A stretch of DNA of 39,835 nt from an uncultured Prevotellaceae bacterium (lineage in GTDB: Bacteria; Bacteroidota; Bacteroidia; Bacteroidales; Muribaculaceae), in assembly GCA_946410125.1 (NCBI GenBank), contig CAMJZF010000011.1, positions 1 through 39,835 of the forward strand, read 5' to 3'. The position numbers and the translations under genes are program-made. The notes beneath the pieces were generated by a model that had not been told where the DNA came from, made no database searches, and saw only the letters and a program-made list of their open reading frames with translations. Positions 1 to 9,231 of this stretch are shown here, one piece after another (the stretch's first letter is position 1; each line of letters starts with the position of its first letter).

Positions 1-32
1 TCATGTCACTCTTGTACATCATGTCTGGAAAT

Positions 33-59
33 AGACAGGAGAGACAGGAGAGACAGGAG
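33..59. repeat. Three tandem copies of a 9-bp unit
   Basis: The unit agacaggag occurs three times head to tail without a mismatch (33-41, 42-50, 51-59). It lies downstream of the serS terminator, between this locus and whatever lies left of the window. It belongs to the general pattern of short tandem arrays in the intergenic spaces of this window. No function can be assigned. Confidence 0.85.
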
Positions 60-84
60 AACACAAGGGAAGCCCCCTGTGTTC
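59..84. repeat. Inverted repeat (possible hairpin)
   Basis: GAACACA at 59-65 pairs with TGTGTTC at 78-84, followed by an a/c mismatch and GGG/CCC around a four-base loop. On the plus strand it is followed by a moderately T-rich stretch. It could terminate a plus-strand gene outside the window, or be a relic of repeat expansion. Which gene it would serve cannot be seen. Confidence 0.45.
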
Positions 85-128
85 TTGTGTCTTTATTGGT
101 GAATTGACCACAAATTGTAATTATTATA

Positions 129-160
129 TCAAAAAATGCCCCACTGTTGCGTGAGGCATT
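129..160 (-). terminator. Rho-independent terminator of the dcw-serS run
   Basis: Read on the minus strand, the arms AATGCCTCAC and GTGGGGCATT form a 10-bp stem (one G-U pair) with a six-base loop, immediately followed by a run of T. It begins about 40 bp after the serS stop codon. It is the clearest stop signal for the whole minus-strand dcw run; I saw no comparable hairpin between the genes upstream. Confidence 0.85.
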
Positions 161-199
161 CCTGTATACTAATGACCGATATGTGAGTTAAAGTAATAA

Positions 200-1471
200 T
201 CAGTCGATAATGTCGAAACCTGTATATTTTTGTAGAACCTTGGGGATGCGTATTCCCTCGGGAGTCTGGTTGTTCTCGAGGAGAGCTGCCACGATGCGAG
301 GCAAGGCGAGTGCCGACCCGTTAAGAGTGTGGCACAGGTGTGTCTTCTTGTCATCGCCACGATAGCGGCACTTGAGACGATTGGCCTGATAGGTCTCAAA
401 GTTAGAAACCGAACTAACCTCCAACCAACGCTTCTGAGCCGCACTCCAAACCTCGAAGTCGAAGGTGATGGCACTGGTGAAACTCATGTCACCGCCACAC
501 AGGCGCAAGATGTGCCAGGGCAGCTCAAGCTTCTCGAGCAAACCTTGAACATGATCTTTCATTTCCTCAAGAGCGGCATAGCTGTCCTCGGGACGCTCGA
601 TGCGAACGATTTCCACCTTGTCGAACTGGTGCAGACGGTTCAAGCCGCGCACGTCCTTACCATAGGAACCTGCCTCACGGCGGAAGCAAGCACTATAGGC
701 ACAATTCTTCTTGGGCAAGTCTTCCTGATTGATAATCACGTCGCGATACATGTTGGTAACAGGAACCTCGGCGGTGGGGATAAGATAGAAATTATCTACC
801 TGGCAGTGATACATCTGTCCTTCCTTGTCGGGCAACTGCCCGGTGCCAAGTCCCGATGCCTCATTAACCACATAGGGAGGCTCTATCTCGACATATCCTG
901 CCTTACCAGCCTCGTCAAGGAAGAACTGGATGAGAGCTCGCTGCAAGCGTGCACCCTTGCCCACATAGACAGGGAAGCCCGCTCCGGTAATCTTCACTCC
1001 CAGGTCAAAGTCGATGAGGTTATATTTCTTGGCGAGCTCCCAGTGTGGCAGGGCATCATCGCCAAGGTGAGGCTCAGGGCCTCCGGTTTTTTCCACCACG
1101 TTGTCCTCGGCAGTGCGTCCGGCAGGCACTCCCTCATAGGGCACGTTAGGAACGGTAAGCAATATCTCGGTAATCTCGTTTGCGGCGGCGGTCATCTTGT
1201 CGTCAATCTCCTTGTTGATAGCCTTGAGAGACGCCACTTGTGCCTTGGCTTGCTCGGCCTCGTCGCGCTTGCCTTGCTTCATGAGTGCTCCAATCTGCGA
1301 TGCCATCTTATTGAGTTGAGAGGCATTGTCATCGCGCTGCTTTTGTGCGGCACGGCGCTGCTTGTCAAGTTCTACTACTCGCATGATAGGCTCTCTTGCG
1401 TCAAAGTTCTTGACAGCAAGACGTTCAATCACATGCTCAGGATTCTCGTTAATGAATTGTAATGTTAGCAT
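200..1471 (-). CDS. serS: Seryl-tRNA synthetase
   Basis: Cytoplasmic class II aminoacyl-tRNA synthetase that charges tRNA-Ser (and tRNA-Sec where present) with serine. The 423 residues match the usual length. An N-terminal charged helical hairpin (about residues 25-110), which in this family binds the long variable arm of the tRNA, precedes the catalytic core. Class II motif 2 is visible as CFRREAGSYGKD and motif 3 as GSALALPRIVAALLENNQ near the C-terminus. The start ATG lies only 20 bp downstream of the ftsZ stop, so it is probably read from the same transcript as the division genes. A strong terminator follows the stop codon. Confidence 0.97.
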   Translation of the reverse strand: MLTLQFINENPEHVIERLAVKNFDAREPIMRVVELDKQRRAAQKQRDDNASQLNKMASQIGALMKQGKRDEAEQAKAQVASLKAINKEIDDKMTAAANEITEILLTVPNVPYEGVPAGRTAEDNVVEKTGGPEPHLGDDALPHWELAKKYNLIDFDLGVKITGAGFPVYVGKGARLQRALIQFFLDEAGKAGYVEIEPPYVVNEASGLGTGQLPDKEGQMYHCQVDNFYLIPTAEVPVTNMYRDVIINQEDLPKKNCAYSACFRREAGSYGKDVRGLNRLHQFDKVEIVRIERPEDSYAALEEMKDHVQGLLEKLELPWHILRLCGGDMSFTSAITFDFEVWSAAQKRWLEVSSVSNFETYQANRLKCRYRGDDKKTHLCHTLNGSALALPRIVAALLENNQTPEGIRIPKVLQKYTGFDIID

Positions 1472-1491
1472 ATTTGTTGTTTTCTTGTAAT

Positions 1492-2907
1492 CTAATCGTT
1501 AAAAGAGATTGTTGCTGTGGCACTGGTTTTCTTCTTCGACAATGGAGAAACAGGCTTGGGAGCTGGAGCCTTGGCAGGAGCCTTTTGCAGCTCACGGAAC
1601 ACATTCTTCACTTGCTGATCGCGTTTGAACGCAGGGTTCTTCTCAAGCAGGTCAACTATCTCATCATTGTCGATGTCCTCAGGACGAAGCACAATGTATT
1701 GTGCCTGTGCACGTTCAAGGTCAAGGTCGTTGAACTTGTCGCCATACTCTTGCATGATGCGGGTAGCTGCCGTCGTGGCTTTGTTCTCGCCTTTCTTGTC
1801 GCCTTCGGCAATCGCGGTCTCGGCATCAAGCGACACATTAAATCCGGCGGCAAGCATTGTGATTTTCACCTTCTCGCCCAGAGAGTCGTCGTAGGCCACA
1901 CCCCAAATCACGTCTACCTCGTGAGTAAACTGAGTCATGAAACGGCGAACCTCGTCAATCTCGCTCATCTCAAACTCACGCTGAGCCTTAGAAGAGAAAT
2001 ACAGGTTCATCAATATCCTTTGTGAACCATACACATCACGGTTCTTGAGCAGCGGCGAGTTAAGCGCATCATTAATAGCCTTGGTGACACGTTGCTCGCC
2101 CTCGCCATATCCCGAACTGATAATTGCCACGCCACCTTCTTTAAGAGTGGTGTTCACATCGTTAAAGTCAAGGTTGATATAGCCATCCACTGTGATAAGG
2201 TCGCTGATGCTTCGTGCCGCTATCGACAGCGTGTCGTCGGCCTTGCCAAAGGCATTCATGAAGTTCAGGTCGGGATAAATCTCGCTCAAGCGCTCGTTAT
2301 TGATGATGAGCAAGGCATCGACATACTTCTGCATCTCGTCGGCACCGCTCAGCGCCTTGATAATCTTCTTCTTTCCCTCAAAAAGGAATGGAATGGTAAC
2401 AATACCTATTGTCAGCACTCCTTTCTCGCGGGCAATGCGTGCTACTACCGGAGCGGCTCCGGTACCGGTGCCGCCACCCATACCGGCGGTGATGAACACC
2501 ATCTTGGTCTCGTCGTCGAAGAGTGCGGCAATCTCCTGCTCGCTTTCCTCGGCTGCTTCCTTGGCAAGCTCAGGCTTGTTACCTGCGCCAAGTCCAAACG
2601 TTGTGTTGGGACCAATGAGCACCCGGTTGGGCACTGGCGAATTGTTAAGCGCCTGGCGGTCGGTGTTCATTACCACAAATGAAACACCATTGATATTCTG
2701 TTCATACATGTGGTTGATGGCATTATTGCCACCTCCACCAATTCCAATCACCTTTATCAAGCAGGGAACATCTTTAGAAGTCTCCTTCTTGTGAAATCCG
2801 GGGTTCTCCTCAATACCCTTGAAGATGTCTTGCTGCTCAGCCCCCGGAGCCTGTGCCTTGTCGAAGCTAATGCCTGCCTGGCCACCTTTATTCTCGTTAT
2901 TTGCCAT
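1492..2907 (-). CDS. ftsZ: Cell division protein FtsZ
   Basis: Tubulin-like GTPase that polymerises into the cytokinetic ring at midcell. The tubulin signature GGGTGTG is at residues 144-150, and the T7-loop motif NLDFND, which completes the GTP site of the neighbouring subunit, is present. The 471 residues are longer than E. coli FtsZ (383): a roughly 48-residue polar N-terminal extension precedes the GTPase domain, and a Pro/Ala/Lys-rich linker leads to a short C-terminal peptide ending TATISFND, the expected site for FtsA binding. It follows ftsA after 65 bp and precedes serS. Confidence 0.98.
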   Translation of the reverse strand: MANNENKGGQAGISFDKAQAPGAEQQDIFKGIEENPGFHKKETSKDVPCLIKVIGIGGGGNNAINHMYEQNINGVSFVVMNTDRQALNNSPVPNRVLIGPNTTFGLGAGNKPELAKEAAEESEQEIAALFDDETKMVFITAGMGGGTGTGAAPVVARIAREKGVLTIGIVTIPFLFEGKKKIIKALSGADEMQKYVDALLIINNERLSEIYPDLNFMNAFGKADDTLSIAARSISDLITVDGYINLDFNDVNTTLKEGGVAIISSGYGEGEQRVTKAINDALNSPLLKNRDVYGSQRILMNLYFSSKAQREFEMSEIDEVRRFMTQFTHEVDVIWGVAYDDSLGEKVKITMLAAGFNVSLDAETAIAEGDKKGENKATTAATRIMQEYGDKFNDLDLERAQAQYIVLRPEDIDNDEIVDLLEKNPAFKRDQQVKNVFRELQKAPAKAPAPKPVSPLSKKKTSATATISFND

Positions 2908-2972
2908 ATATTTTTTACTGTTTTTTTCTATTTATAAAATCTTGAAATGATTAGCCTTGAAGCTTGGCACAA

Positions 2973-4334
2973 TTACTCTTCATCTTCGGGCTCTTTCATC
3001 ATCTTCTCCAATCGCTCACGTGCTATCTCCAAAAGAGATTTTTTCTTGCTGCGTTTTGGCTCTTCTCGCGATGGCTCAGACTGACGCCTTGGTTTTACAG
3101 GTTCCTCGGGACGGAAATCTTCATATTGGTATCGGCCTTCTTCTCTTTGGTCTTCATTATTATGTCCAAACCCGTCATCGGGCAGGTTGCCATAGGTGTT
3201 TAGCCTCACGCAAGACTGCTTGGCAGGAATGATTTGAGCAGCCTTCGACAGCAGGGCAAAAATCTGCACATATTCAGCACGGTTAATATTGTGGTCGAGA
3301 ATGTTAAGCGACTTGGGATAAGAACCGATGCGCACCCTCAGCTTTATCTCGTCCTCAAGCTTGCGGGCAATGCCTTGCAACTGGGCACCGCCACCAATGA
3401 GCACTATGTTGTGAAGGTCTACTGCCTTCACCCCGGCATATTGGATTTGCTGCTTGATGTTGGCTATGATTTCACCGGTGCGTGCCACAATATAGTTGGC
3501 GGCATCGGTCGAGTTAACACCTTCAATAGAGATGTGGTCCACATTCTTGTCGAGAGGGTTGCTGATGTTCTTCTTTACACGCTCGGCAGTATCTTCCAGC
3601 ACATTCAAACCAGTTGTGATGTCACGGGTGATGTTGCGTCCACCCAGTGGCAGCGTGGTTAGATAAACCAAAGCACCATCCTTGTAAATCGACACCGTGG
3701 TAGTCTCGGCTCCAAGGTCAACGAGCATACATCCGAGCGACTTCTCCGACGACTCCAGCATTTCATCGGCTACTACAAGAGGAGTGACAAGATACTCTTT
3801 AACCCTTGTCGACCCGGTCATTACACGATCAAGATTGAGTTTCAGAGTGGGTTTCGCAACAATAAGGTTGAGCTTGATGTTGATGTTAGAGCCAAACTGT
3901 CCGCTTGGATTTTTGGTCTCATTCTTGTCGACATAGTAGGTGCGTGGCACCACCTCTATAGTCTCATAATTCTTGATGGGATCCTTGCCTGCATCGCCAA
4001 TAATGCGGTCAAGCACTTCTTTGGTGATTGGCACTGTTGCGTCGAGGTTGTGGTTTACCTCGGTAGGCTCGCTATGGAGTGAGCGCCCGCTAAACCCAAC
4101 ATACACCTCCTCGATAACGCCGTCGATGCGATTTTCGAGCTTCTTGATGATGTTATTGACACACCCCTTGGTGTTCTCCACGTTCTGGACACATCCGTGC
4201 CTAACGCTATTAACAAGTTTCTCCACCTCCAGATGATTGATCTGAACATATCCCGAAGGCGATTTCTCGGCAATAGCACCCACTATCTTCGAACTGCCTA
4301 TCTCTAATGCTGCTATGTATTGTGTCTTGGTCAT
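2973..4334 (-). CDS. ftsA: Cell division protein FtsA
   Basis: Actin-like ATPase that tethers FtsZ filaments to the membrane and recruits later divisome proteins. The N-terminal phosphate-1 motif is visible as ALEIGSSKIVGAI, and later ATPase segments include LVDLGAETTTVSIY and IVLIGGGAQLQGI. The 453-residue protein ends in a charged linker rich in Arg, Glu and Pro, then an amphipathic stretch around SLLEIARERLEKMMKE that is a good candidate for the membrane-targeting helix of the family. The gene lies 38 bp after ftsQ and 65 bp before ftsZ. Confidence 0.97.
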   Translation of the reverse strand: MTKTQYIAALEIGSSKIVGAIAEKSPSGYVQINHLEVEKLVNSVRHGCVQNVENTKGCVNNIIKKLENRIDGVIEEVYVGFSGRSLHSEPTEVNHNLDATVPITKEVLDRIIGDAGKDPIKNYETIEVVPRTYYVDKNETKNPSGQFGSNINIKLNLIVAKPTLKLNLDRVMTGSTRVKEYLVTPLVVADEMLESSEKSLGCMLVDLGAETTTVSIYKDGALVYLTTLPLGGRNITRDITTGLNVLEDTAERVKKNISNPLDKNVDHISIEGVNSTDAANYIVARTGEIIANIKQQIQYAGVKAVDLHNIVLIGGGAQLQGIARKLEDEIKLRVRIGSYPKSLNILDHNINRAEYVQIFALLSKAAQIIPAKQSCVRLNTYGNLPDDGFGHNNEDQREEGRYQYEDFRPEEPVKPRRQSEPSREEPKRSKKKSLLEIARERLEKMMKEPEDEE

Positions 4335-4372
4335 AAATGTGTTTTATATATTGATGTGTTTATTTCTTCTCA

Positions 4373-5368
4373 TTATCTTTTAGCCCCCTGGGCTGGCTGC
4401 CCTGCCTTCTTTTCAGGAGGTTTCTCCTGTTTAGCCTCGGGCTTGGATGTTGCCTTTTTCTCGGCTGCCGGCTCGGCAGGCTTAGGCTGGTTGCGCTTGT
4501 CGTTGGTCATCTTGTTGACGGGAGCCTTGCTGTCGTCGCTCACACGCATGGTGAGCACATTGTCGGCCTGCTCGTCTTCCTCGGGGTCATATTCCTGAAC
4601 CTTCTCCACAATCTTGTCGCGGCGCGTTGCCACCACCTGGTAGTTCCATTTCACCGACACGGTGTCGTAGTACATCCACCCCTTCACCGGCATCACTTTC
4701 TTGTAGAACAACTTGAGCTTTTCAAACTTGGATTCAATGTTGTCGCAAGTACCCAAATTCACTACATGCCCATGAATTGACGGCACGATGAAGATGTTGT
4801 TGGTATCGCGCATGCAGTACATTGTCACCAGCGACTTCAGCGCCGAGTCTTTCTCAACATAGTTGATGAGCGGCAACAGCCTCAACGGGCTGAACTTCTT
4901 GGTAAAATGCCCCTCGATGATTGGAACGTCGGCATAGAATGTCGACACTGCCGTCATGCGCTTGCCGTTCTTGTTGACATAATAGGACTGATTACCGTCG
5001 AACACACGCATTACCGGAACGATTTGAGCCACCTTTATCTTGAGGCATCCGCCATTCTCAAACATGCAGTCCACCGATTCGATGTACTGCGACTCGCCAA
5101 TCTGCTGTTCAATGTCCTCTACATTAATCTGCCACACAGGCTTTCCCTTGACGATGATGTGCTTGCGCTCAAGCTCCTCTATCACGCCGGCAGGGGTCAC
5201 AAACTGAGTGCTGTCGTCATTGACGACCTCAACCCTCACCTCGGTGCACACCTCATCACGGCTCTTGTCGCGAGCCCACAGAATACCCACTATCATCAGC
5301 GATGTGAGTACTATAAGCAATATGTATCTCGCTATTTTCAACGGGCCTGCTTTTTTACTTCTTCGCAA
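4373..5368 (-). CDS. ftsQ: Cell division protein FtsQ (DivIB)
   Basis: Bitopic divisome protein that in the family links early and late division proteins. A basic N-terminus is followed by one membrane segment (about residues 13-31, IARYILLIVLTSLMIVGIL) and a periplasmic region with POTRA-like character. Assignment rests mainly on position between murC and ftsA plus this topology, since FtsQ sequence diverges strongly. No ATG is available before the membrane segment: the start is TTG, either at 5368 (31-nt overlap with murC) or at 5341, where TTGA overlaps the murC stop. The last ~60 residues are a Lys/Pro/Ala/Glu-rich low-complexity tail, probably disordered. Confidence 0.86.
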   Translation of the reverse strand: MRRSKKAGPLKIARYILLIVLTSLMIVGILWARDKSRDEVCTEVRVEVVNDDSTQFVTPAGVIEELERKHIIVKGKPVWQINVEDIEQQIGESQYIESVDCMFENGGCLKIKVAQIVPVMRVFDGNQSYYVNKNGKRMTAVSTFYADVPIIEGHFTKKFSPLRLLPLINYVEKDSALKSLVTMYCMRDTNNIFIVPSIHGHVVNLGTCDNIESKFEKLKLFYKKVMPVKGWMYYDTVSVKWNYQVVATRRDKIVEKVQEYDPEEDEQADNVLTMRVSDDSKAPVNKMTNDKRNQPKPAEPAAEKKATSKPEAKQEKPPEKKAGQPAQGAKR

Positions 5369-6720
5369 ATTTGGGGCAGCATATTTACTATGTCGCCGGC
5401 ACCCAAAACCAATAAAATATCAAAATTAAGCAAATGAATTGATTTAATCAAATTTTCTTTGCTATAAATTGATTTTTTTTCACATTTCACATCTTTTAAG
5501 ATAATTTCGCTGGTCACACCTTCGATGGGCAGCTCGCGGGCCGGATAAATTGGCAGCAATATCACCTCGTCGGCTTGCGACAGGGCTTTGGCAAATTCGG
5601 GTGCGAAATCACGGGTGCGGGTATAGAGGTGAGGCTGGAACATCACAGTAACCTTGCGGCCGCTGTACAATTCACGCACACTGCTAATGCTCGCCGCCAG
5701 CTCATTGGGGTGGTGAGCATAGTCGTCAATGACAACCTTGCCATTGTCGCCAGGCTCCTTGAGCCAGAATTCAAAGCGACGCTTGGGTCCCATGAATGAG
5801 GCTATCGCCTCTCTCATGGCATTGCCATCAATGTCGACCAGTCGGCACGATGCCATAGCGGCCACGGCATTTTCAATATTTACATTGACCGGGACACCGA
5901 GTTTTATATCCTCGACAGTCTCCCATGGTGTAACAAAATCAAAGATTATCTCACCGTTGCCCTTGCGCACCCGAGCGGCATGGAAGTCGCCTTCATCGAG
6001 CGAGTAGGTGTAAACTTTCACGCCATCGGCAACACGAGGCTTAAGGTCGAGTCCTGTGTGGACAACAAGAGCGCCGTCGGGACGTATCAGCTCGGTAAAA
6101 TGGGCAAAACTCTCAAGATAGTTCTCATAGTTGCCATAAATGTCGAGATGGTCGGCATCGGTCGAGGTTATCACCGCTACATAAGGTGTCAAGTGATGGA
6201 ATGAGCGGTCAAACTCATCGGCCTCGATAACCGAATAAGGACTTGTCGACGACAAGAGGAAGTTGCTGTCGTAGTTTCGCAACACACCGCCAAGGAAGGC
6301 ATTACTGCCCACTCCGCTCACCTCAAGGATGTGAGCCGCCATGCTCGACGTCGTGGTCTTGCCGTGAGTACCGGCAAAGCACAAAGCCTTGCTGTCGTGG
6401 GTCACCAGTCCCAGCACTCGGGCACGCTTCACCACTTCAAAGCCATTGTCACGGAAGTAGCTCAAACCGGCATGCTCGGCAGGAACGGCAGGGGTGTACA
6501 CTACCAGCGTGGTTTCCTTGTCACGGCAGTATTCGGGAATCAGGTCAGGATTCTCGTCAAAGGCTATCTCCACACCCTCGGCCTGAAGAGCGTCGGTGAG
6601 CTCGCTTGGGATGCGGTCATAGCCTGCCACCTTCTTGCCTTTAGCCAGGAAATAGCGTTCCAGCGCAGCCATTCCAATGCCCCCGGCACCTACAAAATAT
6701 AGCGATTTATAATCTTTCAT
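5338..6720 (-). CDS. murC: UDP-N-acetylmuramate--L-alanine ligase MurC
   Basis: Cytoplasmic ATP-dependent ligase that adds the first residue, L-alanine, to UDP-MurNAc. The N-terminal Rossmann motif is GAGGIGMAAL (residues 11-20), the ATP-binding loop is GTHGKTTTSS (117-126), and the central Mur-ligase region contains EADEFDRSF. The 460 residues are typical. The C-terminal end overlaps the start of ftsQ, suggesting coupled translation. It begins 45 bp downstream of murG. Confidence 0.97.
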   Translation of the reverse strand: MKDYKSLYFVGAGGIGMAALERYFLAKGKKVAGYDRIPSELTDALQAEGVEIAFDENPDLIPEYCRDKETTLVVYTPAVPAEHAGLSYFRDNGFEVVKRARVLGLVTHDSKALCFAGTHGKTTTSSMAAHILEVSGVGSNAFLGGVLRNYDSNFLLSSTSPYSVIEADEFDRSFHHLTPYVAVITSTDADHLDIYGNYENYLESFAHFTELIRPDGALVVHTGLDLKPRVADGVKVYTYSLDEGDFHAARVRKGNGEIIFDFVTPWETVEDIKLGVPVNVNIENAVAAMASCRLVDIDGNAMREAIASFMGPKRRFEFWLKEPGDNGKVVIDDYAHHPNELAASISSVRELYSGRKVTVMFQPHLYTRTRDFAPEFAKALSQADEVILLPIYPARELPIEGVTSEIILKDVKCEKKSIYSKENLIKSIHLLNFDILLVLGAGDIVNMLPQICEEVKKQAR

Positions 6721-6765
6721 TATTATAACGTTTTTAGCAAGGTTATTCTTGTGATTTCTTCACTA

Positions 6766-7881
6766 TCACTTGGCAATCTGCAAAACTTTGTCCACGATTA
6801 CCTCGGCGGAGTCACGCAAAGCCATTTTAAGGACATTCTCGCTCAGCTTGACAAGCATTTGCTCTTGTTCAATGGTATCGAGCATCACGTCAACGAGTTT
6901 CGCGCCAGCCTCGGCATCGGGTATCATGAGGGCTGCATTACGGTCGACAAGCGCCATGGCATTCTTGGTCTGATGGTCTTCGGCAACATTGGGCGAAGGC
7001 ACGAGTATCGATGCCTTGCCAAGCAACTGCAACTCGCTAATCGAACTTGCCCCGGCACGTGAAATCACGAGGTCGGCAGCACGATAAGCCTTGTCCATAT
7101 TGGATATAAAAGCCATTTGCTTGACATTTGCCGCCTGTGACGATTGCAATGCCTCACGGCAATTGTCATCATAGATTTTGCCCGTTTGCCATATCACTTG
7201 AACGTTGTCGTGCCCGGCAATTTTGTCCAGCCCATCAATGATGCTGGTGTTGATGGTGCGCGCTCCAAGGCTGCCTCCAACGATAAGCACCGTGCGCTTG
7301 TCGGGGTCAAGCCCAAACGACTGTCGAGCCTCTTGAGGGGTGGCTGTGCACTCCAGCAGGTTGCGACGCACCGGATTTCCTGTAAGCACTATCTTCTCGG
7401 CAGGGAAAAAACGCTCCATGCCCTCGTAGGCCACACAAATGCACTGAGCCTTCTTGGCGAGGAGTTTATTGGTAACTCCGGCAAAAGAATTCTGTTCCTG
7501 CAACAGAGTGGGGATGCCCTTCTTTTGACATTCCTTGAGCATTGGTCCACTGGCATAGCCTCCCACCCCAACTGCCACATTGGGATTGAAATCCTTGAGG
7601 ATGCCGCGCGCCATGCGCAGACTTTGCTGCAACTTATAGAGAATCTTAATGTTGCGCAACAAATTCTTGCGGTCGAAGCCCATTACCGGCAGGCCTTTTA
7701 TCTCATAGCCCGCCGCCGGAACACGTTCCATCTCCATGCGCCCTTCGGCTCCCACAAAGAGAATCTTGGCCTGTGGCAAGCGACGCTTGATTTCGTTGGC
7801 TATCGACAAGGCAGGGAAGATGTGACCACCTGTTCCACCACCACTTATTAACACTCTTAATTGATTGTCATTTCCACTCAT
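6766..7881 (-). CDS. murG: UDP-GlcNAc:undecaprenyl-PP-MurNAc-pentapeptide GlcNAc transferase MurG
   Basis: Peripheral inner-membrane GT-B glycosyltransferase that converts lipid I to lipid II. The N-terminal donor/acceptor loop GGGTGGHIFPALS (about 14-26), the second glycine-rich loop VGVGGYASGPML and the C-terminal segment ISRAGASSISELQLLG with the nearby HQTKNA are all present. The 371 residues match the family. Its first 14 nt overlap the 3' end of ftsW, as expected for genes translated from one message. Confidence 0.97.
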   Translation of the reverse strand: MSGNDNQLRVLISGGGTGGHIFPALSIANEIKRRLPQAKILFVGAEGRMEMERVPAAGYEIKGLPVMGFDRKNLLRNIKILYKLQQSLRMARGILKDFNPNVAVGVGGYASGPMLKECQKKGIPTLLQEQNSFAGVTNKLLAKKAQCICVAYEGMERFFPAEKIVLTGNPVRRNLLECTATPQEARQSFGLDPDKRTVLIVGGSLGARTINTSIIDGLDKIAGHDNVQVIWQTGKIYDDNCREALQSSQAANVKQMAFISNMDKAYRAADLVISRAGASSISELQLLGKASILVPSPNVAEDHQTKNAMALVDRNAALMIPDAEAGAKLVDVMLDTIEQEQMLVKLSENVLKMALRDSAEVIVDKVLQIAK

Positions 7882-9187
7882 TTTTTACAGGTATTTCTGA
7901 TGGATTGGCCGCATCAAGTCCACTTGGCAACTTGATGCCCTCATCCTTATTCTTACTATTTGTGATATTACTGATAGTGCGGCTCACACTGAGCATCACA
8001 CCAATGCCAATACTGTTTATAAGTATCGAGGTTCCACCCTTTGATACCAAGGGCAACGGTTGACCCGAAACGGGAAACACGCCCGTATTGATTGCCATGT
8101 GGAACAGCGCCTGGAATGTTATCATTGATGCCATTCCAATGATGAGCAATGCCGGCAACACACGATGGCACCGGCGTGCTATCATTGCTGCACGAGACAG
8201 CAGCCACAGGTATAGAATCAACACAAACACGCCTCCTATTACCCCAATCTCCTCAACAATAATAGAGAAAATATAGTCGCTGAATGCCAGCGGCAGGCGG
8301 CTGCACTCGCGAGAGTTGCCAATTCCCACTCCTGTGAGACCGCCATGAGCCTGAGCCATGATAGAGAACATCTCTTGAGAGTTCTCGCTATTGATAGGCT
8401 CGTTAATCAATTCGCTACGATGTAGCCACTTGTCAATACGGCCCTTGCGCATGTTGTGACGTTCTACAACCTTGCTGGGATCGGTCTCTTCTACCTTCTC
8501 GGCGGCGAGTTTCTTCATGTTCTCCTCGCGCTTCTCGCTATTCTCCTTCCACACATAGAACAATCCTGCCACAACGGCATAGACAATTAGCAAGACCAGG
8601 AGTTTTTTCCACTTGGCACCACCCACGATAAACATCGACCCGCTGATAGCCATCAGGAGCAGGGTGTTGGTCAATCCGCTCCTAAGCATCAATCCACCAA
8701 AGACAGCCACCACAATCGCCGAGATCACAATTCCTATGTTGGAAACGTCGCGGTCTTGCTGGTTCTTTGCCATTATATAGGCCAAGACTGTCACTGCCGA
8801 GAGCTTGGCAAGCTCCGATGGCTGAACCGACAAGCCTATAAGCGGTATTGTAAACGCACGCTGAGCGCCATTTACCACTTCACCGAAAAGGAACACATAC
8901 ACAAGGCTTACAAAGGTGAAAATCCACAACAATGGTATCAACACCAGCAGCAGCATCTTGTTGTTATAGTTGACACGGCTCAATCCCACTACAAACGCAG
9001 CTCCCACAGCAAGATACATAACTTGCTTGATGATAGGGCTGTACACACCATAGAGAGCCACATCTCGGCTCGACGCCGAGTAGGACTCCACTATCGAGAG
9101 GACAACCAGCGTGAGGTATATACCCCAAATCCATGGGTCGCCATAGCGTCTGGAAATTTCCCTATATTTTGATACTTTTTCTCCCAT
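7868..9187 (-). CDS. ftsW: Septal peptidoglycan polymerase FtsW (SEDS family)
   Basis: Polytopic membrane glycosyltransferase that polymerises lipid II at the septum together with its cognate class B PBP, here probably the ftsI product. About ten hydrophobic segments are visible. Characteristic SEDS stretches include LSVQPSELAKLSAVTVLAYI and, near the C-terminus, PVSGQPLPLVSKGGTSILI. A hydrophilic Lys/Glu-rich loop (about residues 215-260) corresponds to the large extracytoplasmic loop. At 439 residues it is slightly longer than E. coli FtsW. It overlaps murG by 14 nt and follows murD by 44 bp. Confidence 0.95.
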   Translation of the reverse strand: MGEKVSKYREISRRYGDPWIWGIYLTLVVLSIVESYSASSRDVALYGVYSPIIKQVMYLAVGAAFVVGLSRVNYNNKMLLLVLIPLLWIFTFVSLVYVFLFGEVVNGAQRAFTIPLIGLSVQPSELAKLSAVTVLAYIMAKNQQDRDVSNIGIVISAIVVAVFGGLMLRSGLTNTLLLMAISGSMFIVGGAKWKKLLVLLIVYAVVAGLFYVWKENSEKREENMKKLAAEKVEETDPSKVVERHNMRKGRIDKWLHRSELINEPINSENSQEMFSIMAQAHGGLTGVGIGNSRECSRLPLAFSDYIFSIIVEEIGVIGGVFVLILYLWLLSRAAMIARRCHRVLPALLIIGMASMITFQALFHMAINTGVFPVSGQPLPLVSKGGTSILINSIGIGVMLSVSRTISNITNSKNKDEGIKLPSGLDAANPSEIPVKNEWK

Positions 9188-9231
9188 TGGTTTGCCTGCT
9201 TAAGTCGGTTCTAACTCGTTTCCTCTCTTCA

